Positions 1-6,270 of a stretch of 22,660 nucleotides of DNA are shown here, in pieces. A model generated the notes under the pieces. It worked only from the letters and a program-made list of their open reading frames with translations. It was not told the DNA's origin and searched no databases. Within the stretch, counting starts at the first letter, position 1. Each line of letters begins with the position of its first letter. Source of the DNA: DTU018 sp029550685 (GTDB taxonomy: Bacteria; Bacillota; Syntrophomonadia; Syntrophomonadales; Syntrophomonadaceae); NCBI GenBank assembly GCA_035412805.1, contig DAONVO010000031.1:1-22660 (forward strand), written 5' to 3'. Both the position numbers and the translations under genes were made by a program.

Positions 1-72
1 ACCCTCGAGACAGCTCAACACCGTCTACTCGCTTAGCAGGCGAGCGCCTTCAGCCTACTCGGCCATCTCTCC
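1..72 (-). tRNA. tRNA-Ser (anticodon GCU), 3' end beyond the window
   Basis: Read on the minus strand, this begins GGAGAGATGGCCGAG, a serine-type acceptor and D arm. An anticodon stem CTCGC/GCGAG follows, with loop CTGCTAA, giving anticodon GCU for AGC/AGU codons. A long variable arm of class II tRNAs comes next. The T arm and acceptor 3' strand lie before position 1, so the gene is cut by the window edge. It lies 43 nt downstream of a second tRNA-Ser and probably shares its promoter and transcript. Confidence 0.93.
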
Positions 73-115
73 ATATAATGGGCCTGCTTTTCCACAGGCG
101 TTTTCTCTATCTTTA

Positions 116-205
116 TGGCGGAGGAGGTGGGATTCGAACCCACGGAACCCGCAAAGGTTCAACGGTTTTCAAGACCGCCTCCTTCAACCGCTCGGACACC
201 CCTCC
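116..205 (-). tRNA. tRNA-Ser (anticodon UGA)
   Basis: This is a complete class II tRNA of 90 nt with an encoded 3' CCA. The acceptor stem GGAGGGG pairs with CTCCTCC (one G-U pair). The anticodon stem-loop has loop CTTGAAA, so the anticodon is UGA, which reads UCA and related UCN codons. A long variable arm and a T loop GGTTCGAATCC are visible. It lies downstream of serS on the same strand, so seryl-tRNA synthetase and two of its substrates are neighbours. Confidence 0.96.
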
Positions 206-245
206 GTGGAAAGGATGTTAAACCCTGCAATTCAATGCAAATGAA

Positions 246-274
246 AGTATAGCACAGCCCCAAAAGGTTGTCAA
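246..274 (-). promoter_or_regulatory. sigma-A promoter of the tRNA-Ser pair
   Basis: On the minus strand a perfect -35 TTGACA (269-274) and a near-perfect -10 TATACT (246-251) are separated by exactly 17 nt. The expected start is near 239, about 35 nt ahead of the mature tRNA-Ser(UGA). No intrinsic terminator is visible between the serS stop and this promoter, so serS transcripts may also read through. Confidence 0.85.
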
Positions 275-293
275 CCAAGCTATTGGCGCTTAT

Positions 294-1571
294 TTACTGC
301 CTTTTTATAACTTCTATGCCACCCATATACGGTCGCAGGGCTTCCGGTATTACCACCGACCCGTCTTCCTGCTGGTAGTTCTCCAGAATGGCGGCTACCG
401 TCCGGCCTACAGCTACTCCTGAGCCATTGAGCGTGTGTACGTACTGGGGCTTTTCCTTGGGTCCAGGCCGGAAGCGAATATTTGCCCGGCGGGCTTGAAA
501 GTCCTCACAGTTGGAACAGGAGGATATTTCCTTGTATTCTTGATAGCTGGGCATCCAGACTTCCAAATCATAGGTCTTGGCCGAGGAAAATCCCATGTCA
601 CCGGTACTCAGTAAAACTACTCTATAGGGCAGACCTAAAAGCTGTAATACTTCTTCCGCATTGGCGGTCAATTTCTCCAATTCTTCATAGGAATGTTGGG
701 GCTCTACGATTTTAACCAGCTCCACCTTATTGAACTGGTGCTGGCGGATTATTCCCCTGGTGTCGCGCCCATGGGAGCCTGCTTCAGCCCGAAAGCAAGG
801 AGTGTAAGCGGTCAGATAAAGCGGCAAATCTGCTCCATCCAGAATTTCTTCCCGGTATAAGTTGGTCAGGGGCACTTCGGCAGTGGGTATCAAATACATC
901 TCCCGCCCCTCTACCTTGAACATGTCTTCGGCAAATTTGGGCAGCTGCCCGGTTCCCAGCATGCAGTCCCCACTTACCATAAACGGGGGCAGTATTTCCC
1001 GGTAGCCATGCTGCTGGGTATGAATGTCCAGGAAAAAGTTAATTACGGCTCGTTCCAGCCGGGCTCCTAAGCCTTTGTACACTGTAAAACGGGCTCCGGA
1101 TAGTCTGGCCGCTCGCTCAAAGTCAAGAATATCCAGAGCCGGCCCTATATCCCAGTGGGCCTTGGGTTCAAAGTCAAACTGGCGCGGCTGCCCCCAGCGC
1201 CGTACTTCCACATTGCTGTTCTCATCCGGTCCCACCGGCACCGATTCATGAGGCAAATTGGGGATGTTTAACAGGATGCGATCCATCTGGGCTTCTATAT
1301 TTTTAACTTCCTCGTCGAATGCGGCAATTTCCTTGCCTACCTGACGGACCCGATCCATCAGTTCAGTTGGGTCCTGTCCCGCCTTTTTCAATCTCCCTAC
1401 TTCCTGAGAGGATTTGTTGCGGAAGTTTTTGAGTTCTTCAACCTGAACCAGGATCTGCCGTCTTCTTTCATCCAGTTTCAAGAATTCATCCAGAGCGCCG
1501 CTGAGATTGCGTTTGCGTAGCGCTGCTTCTACATTTTCGGGATTGGATCGTATTAATTTTGCATCTAACAT
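294..1571 (-). CDS. serS: Seryl-tRNA synthetase
   Basis: This enzyme charges tRNA-Ser with serine in the cytosol and is a class II aminoacyl-tRNA synthetase. The 425-residue length fits the family. A charged, coiled-coil N-terminal arm (about residues 30-100) precedes the catalytic core. Core marks are TAEVPLTN, motif 2 FRAEAGSHGRDTRG (about residue 260 on) with RQHQFNKVE, and motif 3 around GVAVGRTVAAILEN near the C-terminus. I chose the ATG at 1571 because AGGAGG lies 7 nt upstream and the protein then begins MLDAKLIR like other SerRS; the frame stays open 11 codons further upstream without a comparable signal. It lies 73 nt after serA, probably in the same T-box-controlled operon, and just before two tRNA-Ser genes. 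Confidence 0.97.
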   Translation of the reverse strand: MLDAKLIRSNPENVEAALRKRNLSGALDEFLKLDERRRQILVQVEELKNFRNKSSQEVGRLKKAGQDPTELMDRVRQVGKEIAAFDEEVKNIEAQMDRILLNIPNLPHESVPVGPDENSNVEVRRWGQPRQFDFEPKAHWDIGPALDILDFERAARLSGARFTVYKGLGARLERAVINFFLDIHTQQHGYREILPPFMVSGDCMLGTGQLPKFAEDMFKVEGREMYLIPTAEVPLTNLYREEILDGADLPLYLTAYTPCFRAEAGSHGRDTRGIIRQHQFNKVELVKIVEPQHSYEELEKLTANAEEVLQLLGLPYRVVLLSTGDMGFSSAKTYDLEVWMPSYQEYKEISSCSNCEDFQARRANIRFRPGPKEKPQYVHTLNGSGVAVGRTVAAILENYQQEDGSVVIPEALRPYMGGIEVIKRQ

Positions 1572-1644
1572 AAGCAGTCCTCCTGTATGAATACCTTTCC
1601 CCAACTTGCTCCCCGGGTATTGGACAAGTTCTCAGCTGTTATCA

Positions 1645-3246
1645 TTAAAAGTGAAGTAATTTGGGTTTGGTAAGAATACCGTCCAATTGACCAAGCTTCT
1701 CTAGGATCTCATCTTCCACTTTGCTGTCCACATTTACCAGTATGATAGCCTTGTCACCTTTGGTCTGACGGGCCACCCTCATGGAAGCTATATTAACTCC
1801 CTCATCGCCCAGCATTGTGGCGAAGGGCCCTATTATCCGTGGGCGATCTTCATTTTCCGCAATGATTACATAGCCTTCCAGGTTGGCTTCGGTTTCATAG
1901 CCATTAATTTCTACCAGCAGCGGATCGCGAGCCCGGGAAACGGTTCCAGCTATCTCCAAGTGCTGGCCGTTCTGGCCAAATATGTTGACGGAAATTACAT
2001 TCTTATAGCGCCGGGCGCTTTGTTCCTGCTTGCTTTCATATACTTTGATGCCTCTTTCCCGGGCCATAAGGCGGGCATTGACATAATTAACCTTGTTCCA
2101 CAGTATCGGCTCCAGCAGCCCTTTCAGGAAAGCTACGGTCAGAATCTCGGTATCATTTTGGGTTATGGGGCCGGCGTAATTTAACTCTACCCGGTCAATG
2201 GGAGATTTCTCCAGCTGGTAATAGAAGTTGCCCATCTTCCCAGCCAGGGTAATATACGGGCGCAGGTAGTTTAGTTCCTCACTGACCATGGTAGGCAGGT
2301 TGACCAAGTTGGGAACGATTTCGCCGTTCAAGGCTTTTATGACCTGCTCGGCTATAGTTTCCCCTACCCGGCGCTGGGCCTCATAAGTATCGGCACCTAA
2401 ATGAGGTGTAACCACTACATTTTCGAATTCAAACAGCGGATTTTCTGTAGCCGGCTCTTTTTCAAAAACATCCAAGCCGGCACTGGCTACCTTGCCTGAC
2501 TTCAAGGCCTCTAACAAAGCTGCTTCCTTGATAATGCCGCCGCGGGCGCAGTTCACCACCCGCACCCCCTCTTTGGCAATCTTAAACATTTCTTCGTTGA
2601 TCATGTGGAAGGTTTCTTCCGTCTTAGGCGTATGCACGGTAATAAAATCAGATTGCCGTACCAGTTCCTCCAGGGTATTCATTTTCTCGGCCCCAAACTT
2701 CTCAAACCGTTCATCAGCAATGTAGGGATCATAGGCTATAACCCTCATATTAAAGGCTTTCAAGCGGGTTGCCACCATGGAGCCGATACGTCCCAAACCG
2801 ACTATACCCACGGTTTTTCCGTACAGTTCCACACCCCGGAAGGGTTTGCGATCCCAGGTACCGGATTTTAAGAAGTTGTTGGCCCAGGCGGTTTTGCGCG
2901 CAGAAGACAGCAGCAAGGAAATGGTCTGTTCTGCGGCGGAAATAGTATTGCTGTCCGGGGTATTGGCTACGATAATTCCATAGCGGGTGCAGGCATCTAC
3001 ATCAATATTATCAATGCCATTGCCCGCCCGGCCCACTACTTTGAGCCGCGGGCTTCCCCGGCTGACCAATTCTTCGTTAACTTTGGTAACGCTGCGTACG
3101 ATTATGGCATCATACTGGCCGATTATATCCAGCAGTTCTTCCCGGGATATTCCATCCCGGAAATCTACGTCCAATTCAGTGCGCAATAAAGCCAAGCCTT
3201 CTTCGGCGATACGTTCGGTTACTATAACTCGCTTTCTTTCTTCCAC
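1645..3246 (-). CDS. serA: D-3-phosphoglycerate dehydrogenase
   Basis: This enzyme oxidises 3-phosphoglycerate to 3-phosphohydroxypyruvate with NAD, the first committed step of serine synthesis. At 533 residues it is the long type. The order is substrate domain, NAD domain with GIVGLGRIG (about residue 150), NCARGGII with the substrate Arg (about 235), VVTPHLGAD with the catalytic His, an intervening allosteric substrate-binding domain, and a C-terminal ACT domain (IIGPFATMLGDEGVNIASM). The ACT domain suggests serine feedback. The start is GTG, placed by GGGAG 8 nt upstream, with only 3 nt between it and the stop of the preceding aminotransferase gene, so translation is probably coupled. Confidence 0.96.
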   Translation of the reverse strand: MEERKRVIVTERIAEEGLALLRTELDVDFRDGISREELLDIIGQYDAIIVRSVTKVNEELVSRGSPRLKVVGRAGNGIDNIDVDACTRYGIIVANTPDSNTISAAEQTISLLLSSARKTAWANNFLKSGTWDRKPFRGVELYGKTVGIVGLGRIGSMVATRLKAFNMRVIAYDPYIADERFEKFGAEKMNTLEELVRQSDFITVHTPKTEETFHMINEEMFKIAKEGVRVVNCARGGIIKEAALLEALKSGKVASAGLDVFEKEPATENPLFEFENVVVTPHLGADTYEAQRRVGETIAEQVIKALNGEIVPNLVNLPTMVSEELNYLRPYITLAGKMGNFYYQLEKSPIDRVELNYAGPITQNDTEILTVAFLKGLLEPILWNKVNYVNARLMARERGIKVYESKQEQSARRYKNVISVNIFGQNGQHLEIAGTVSRARDPLLVEINGYETEANLEGYVIIAENEDRPRIIGPFATMLGDEGVNIASMRVARQTKGDKAIILVNVDSKVEDEILEKLGQLDGILTKPKLLHF

Positions 3247-3249
3247 CCT

Positions 3250-4416
3250 TTACTCTCCCTTCTGTGCTTTGTTCAGCAAAAACGTTTGGGCTTTGCTTAC
3301 CCCTGCTCCAAACTCCAGATCCCAGCCTAGTTTTTGCAGGGCGATTTCCAAAGCAGCCAAGGTGGCTAATAAATCCAGTTCCCGTACATAGCCCAGATGC
3401 CCTATGCGGAAAATTACATTATCCAAACTCTGCTGGCCTCCGGCCAACACAATGTTAAACTGGTCCGCCATATACTTGCGAATCTTATTGGCACCGATTT
3501 CTTCCGGGGCCACTACTGCGGTTAAAGCATGGGAAGCGTTTTCCTCCTGGGCCAGCAGCTTTAGACCCATGGCCCGCACTGAAGCACGTACCATATCCCG
3601 GTAGTTACGATGCCGTTCAATAATATTGTCCAGACCTTCTTCCTCCATCATCTTCAATGCCTCGCCCAATCCATAATATAGGGAAATGGCGGGAGTATAA
3701 GGATTCTGCCCCTTTTCCAGGTATTTCAGGCCAGAGCTTATATCCCAGTAGAAACGGGGCATTTTCGCCTCTTTATGCTTTTGCAAGGCTTTATCACTGA
3801 AAGCCATGAAGCATAATCCAGGAGGAATCATAAAGGCTTTTTGTGATCCGCTTACTACCACATCCAGATTCCAGTCGTCCATTTTCAGATCAAGAACCGC
3901 TAATCCACTGATGGCATCTACCATTAACAAAGCAGGGTGGTCACCCCGGGCTTCGCTAATGGCTTTCACATCATTGTAAACTCCCGTGGAGGTTTCATTA
4001 TGGGTAACTAAAATAGCCTTTATTTCACGGTTCACATCCTGATCCAGGTGTTCTTTAATCCGCTGGGGATCTGCCGCCTCTCCCCAGGTAAAATCTATCT
4101 TTTCCACCTGAGCTCCAAATTCGGCGGCGATTTTTGCAAACCGATCACCAAATACCCCAATAGATACCGCCAGAACCTTGTCTCCAGGAGACAGAAAATT
4201 GACCACTGCTGCTTCCAAGGCACCGGTTCCAGAAGCAGGGTAAATTAAAACATGCTGATTGGTACGGTATACTTTTTTTACCCCCTCGGTAACCTCTGCC
4301 AGCAGCTGTTTAAATTCGGAACCGCGATGATTAATCATAGGTTTACTCATGGCCCTAATTACTCGATCAGGAATGGGAGTAGGGCCGGGAAGCAGTAAAT
4401 ACTGGGCACCTGTCAT
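3250..4416 (-). CDS. Class V PLP-dependent aminotransferase, probable phosphoserine aminotransferase
   Basis: This is a fold-type I, class V aminotransferase of 388 residues, close in style to serine-pyruvate/alanine-glyoxylate aminotransferases. The N-terminus LLLPGPTPIP binds substrate, VDAIS (Asp167) should contact the pyridine nitrogen, and SGSQKAF holds the PLP lysine (Lys193). It is not a classical SerC in sequence style. As first gene of a Ser-specific T-box operon with serA and serS, its likely job is converting phosphohydroxypyruvate to phosphoserine. That role is inferred from context; serine-glyoxylate or alanine-glyoxylate transamination remains possible. AGGAGG lies 8 nt before the ATG. 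Confidence 0.88.
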   Translation of the reverse strand: MTGAQYLLLPGPTPIPDRVIRAMSKPMINHRGSEFKQLLAEVTEGVKKVYRTNQHVLIYPASGTGALEAAVVNFLSPGDKVLAVSIGVFGDRFAKIAAEFGAQVEKIDFTWGEAADPQRIKEHLDQDVNREIKAILVTHNETSTGVYNDVKAISEARGDHPALLMVDAISGLAVLDLKMDDWNLDVVVSGSQKAFMIPPGLCFMAFSDKALQKHKEAKMPRFYWDISSGLKYLEKGQNPYTPAISLYYGLGEALKMMEEEGLDNIIERHRNYRDMVRASVRAMGLKLLAQEENASHALTAVVAPEEIGANKIRKYMADQFNIVLAGGQQSLDNVIFRIGHLGYVRELDLLATLAALEIALQKLGWDLEFGAGVSKAQTFLLNKAQKGE

Positions 4417-4438
4417 TTATAAAACCTCCTAAGTTAAT

Positions 4439-4680
4439 ATAAAAAACCCCTCGCCCTGTAAGGGACGAGAGGTACTTTTCCCGCGTTGCCACCCTAGTTG
4501 ATACGGCCTGATGCCATATCCGCTTATTAGCTATAACGTAGCTACCGGTACTGCTTTAAACACAGACTGCTCCAGGATGGATTCAGTACAGTCCTGACTG
4601 GTTCACACCCACCACCAGCTCTCTTTATCAGTTGCCTGTACTTACTGGTCCCTTCATGGCAATTACTTATAAAAGATTAG
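4439..4680 (-). promoter_or_regulatory. T-box riboswitch leader, serine (UCC) specifier
   Basis: The minus-strand leader carries the T-box core AGGGTGGCAACGCGGG (4480-4495), which pairs with the uncharged tRNA acceptor end. Upstream are Stem I features: AGAGAGCTGGTGG, then GTGAACCAG, then CTGAATCCATC. In the usual specifier position after GAA the codon is UCC (4579-4581), a serine codon. A terminator hairpin and T run end the leader just before the aminotransferase gene. The expected behaviour is read-through into the aminotransferase, serA and serS when uncharged tRNA-Ser(GGA) accumulates. Family and effector are well supported; the exact folding was judged by eye. Confidence 0.93.
4441..4472 (-). 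terminator. T-box terminator hairpin
   Basis: On the minus strand CCTCTCG pairs with CGAGGGG and CCC with GGG, with one bulged T and a TTACA loop, followed directly by TTTTTT (4441-4446). It is the terminator alternative to the T-box antiterminator, which uses the conserved sequence just upstream. Confidence 0.9.
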
Positions 4681-4685
4681 AGTTT

Positions 4686-4714
4686 ATTATATTACACTAG
4701 TTATTCCTTGGCAA
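4686..4714 (-). promoter_or_regulatory. sigma-A promoter of the serine T-box operon
   Basis: On the minus strand TTGCCA (4709-4714) and a perfect TATAAT (4686-4691) are 17 nt apart, immediately after the pdxT stop. Transcription should start near 4679 and enter the T-box leader. No clear terminator separates pdxT from this promoter. Confidence 0.82.
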
Positions 4715-4722
4715 GCAAAAAC

Positions 4723-5292
4723 CTAGACCATATCCAGGAAATAACGATGTATACATAATCCTTGGGTAAGCTCAGGATGAAAAGCCGTGCTAAGCAGATT
4801 GTTTTGCTGCACCATGACGATTTTGTCTCGGTAGCGTGACATAACTCGTGCCTCTCCCCATATTTTTTCTACATAAGGAGCGCGAATAAAAACTCCCCGG
4901 GTGGGGCCGATATTATCTATATCAAGGTCCGCTTCAAAACTATCCACCTGCCTGCCAAAGGCGTTGCGCTTCACCCTTACATCCATTAAGCCTAAACGAA
5001 ACTGATCCGAGTTGTCTATCTCCTTGGCCAGTAGAATCATACCGGCACAGGTACCCCAGATAGGCATACCCTGGGCAGCCCGGTCCTGAATAACTTTATC
5101 CAAACCAAATTCCTTCATGAGCTTGCCAATGGTGGTGCTTTCTCCTCCGGGGATGATAAGTGCGTCCACTTGCTGGAGCTCTTCAGGCTTGCGCACCTGG
5201 CAGGCTTGGGCACCGCATTTTTTTATGGCTTCCTCGTGCTCTATAAAAGCTCCCTGCAGAGCCAGTACGCCTATAATTTTTTTACCAGCCAC
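4723..5292 (-). CDS. pdxT: Glutaminase subunit of pyridoxal 5'-phosphate synthase
   Basis: PdxT hydrolyses glutamine and channels ammonia to PdxS for PLP synthesis. Visible marks are GVLALQGAF at the N-terminus, GGESTTIG, the nucleophile Cys in WGTCAGMILLA, and the His-Glu pair in FHPEL near the C-terminus, completing the class I amidotransferase triad. The start is taken as GTG at 5292: AAAGGA lies 9 nt upstream, the length becomes 189 residues as usual for the family, and the N-terminus aligns with known PdxT. The frame is open to an ATG at 5352, but that would put about 20 extra residues inside pdxS. The gene overlaps the pdxS 3' end by 11 nt, which suggests coupled translation. Confidence 0.95.
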   Translation of the reverse strand: MAGKKIIGVLALQGAFIEHEEAIKKCGAQACQVRKPEELQQVDALIIPGGESTTIGKLMKEFGLDKVIQDRAAQGMPIWGTCAGMILLAKEIDNSDQFRLGLMDVRVKRNAFGRQVDSFEADLDIDNIGPTRGVFIRAPYVEKIWGEARVMSRYRDKIVMVQQNNLLSTAFHPELTQGLCIHRYFLDMV

Positions 5293-6166
5293 GCTCCTGC
5301 ATCCTTTCTTCGGGACGGATGGTGCTGATATCAATCCCCACCATGGGTTCACCTAAATCACGAGATACTTCGGCTAAAACAGCTGGATCATTATAATAAG
5401 TGGTGGCTGCTACAATAGCTTGGGCCCGCTTTTTGGGATCACCTGATTTGAAAATTCCTGAGCCCACAAAGATTCCATCACAGCCCAACTGCATCATTAA
5501 GGCTGCATCGGCCGGTGTAGCGATACCGCCCGCGGCAAAATTTACTACGGGAAGTCTTTTTAATTTGGCGGTCTCCACCACCAGCTCATAAGGTGCCTGC
5601 AGTTCTTTGGCGGCGGCCATCAACTCATCTTCAGGCAAGTTGCTGACCCAGCGAATCTCGTCATTGACCTGCCTGATGTGACGGACTGCCTCCACCACAT
5701 TTCCTGTACCTGGTTCTCCTTTGGTGCGGATCATGGCAGCTCCTTCCCCAATCCGCCGCAGGGCTTCACCCAAATTTCTCGCACCACATACAAAAGGAAC
5801 CTTGAAATTGTGCTTGTTCACATGGTACTTATCATCAGCGGGAGTTAAGACTTCACTTTCATCAATATAATCAATCCCCAGGGATTCAAGAATCTGAGCT
5901 TCTACAAAATGCCCAATGCGGCACTTGGCCATAACCGGTATGGTCACCGCGTCCATGATGCGCAGGATCACACTGGGATCAGCCATACGGGCAATACCTC
6001 CCGCAGCTCTTATATCAGCGGGAACTCTTTCTAAAGCCATTACTGCACAGGCTCCAGCTTCTTCTGCTATTTTGGCCTGCTCCGGGGTGGTTACATCCAT
6101 AATAACCCCACCCTTGAGCATTTGGGCCAGGCCCGCTTTTACGCTAAATGTACCTTTTTGTTCCAT
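5282..6166 (-). CDS. pdxS: Pyridoxal 5'-phosphate synthase, synthase subunit
   Basis: PdxS forms PLP from ribose 5-phosphate, glyceraldehyde 3-phosphate and ammonia supplied by PdxT, as a dodecameric TIM-barrel complex. The sequence is close to textbook: KGGVIMDV with the catalytic Asp, EQAKIAEEAGACAVMALE, IPVMAKCRIGHFVEA with the Schiff-base lysine, and MIRTKGEPGTG with the second lysine. The ATG at 6166 is chosen for AGGAGG 9 nt upstream and a 294-residue product of family length. The open frame extends 8 codons further upstream without better support. It follows gyrA by 104 nt; no terminator and no strong promoter were seen in that gap. Confidence 0.97.
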   Translation of the reverse strand: MEQKGTFSVKAGLAQMLKGGVIMDVTTPEQAKIAEEAGACAVMALERVPADIRAAGGIARMADPSVILRIMDAVTIPVMAKCRIGHFVEAQILESLGIDYIDESEVLTPADDKYHVNKHNFKVPFVCGARNLGEALRRIGEGAAMIRTKGEPGTGNVVEAVRHIRQVNDEIRWVSNLPEDELMAAAKELQAPYELVVETAKLKRLPVVNFAAGGIATPADAALMMQLGCDGIFVGSGIFKSGDPKKRAQAIVAATTYYNDPAVLAEVSRDLGEPMVGIDISTIRPEERMQERGW

Positions 6167-6270
6167 AAAAAGAACCCTCCTTATCACCAAGCCGGACCGA
6201 GTTGCCCCTACCGTCTTTATAACTAGAAATTTTATGCCATTCTGATGGTTTTGTATAGTACTGAATAGAG

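Noticed and set aside
73..115. Short hairpin between the two tRNA-Ser genes
   Set aside because: A 5-bp GCCTG/CAGGC stem is present but no T run follows on the transcribed strand. It is better read as tRNA processing spacer than as a terminator.
5293..5352. Longer pdxT start with about 20 extra residues
   Set aside because: The extension lies wholly within pdxS, lacks family similarity and has no ribosome binding site. The GTG at 5292 gives the normal length.
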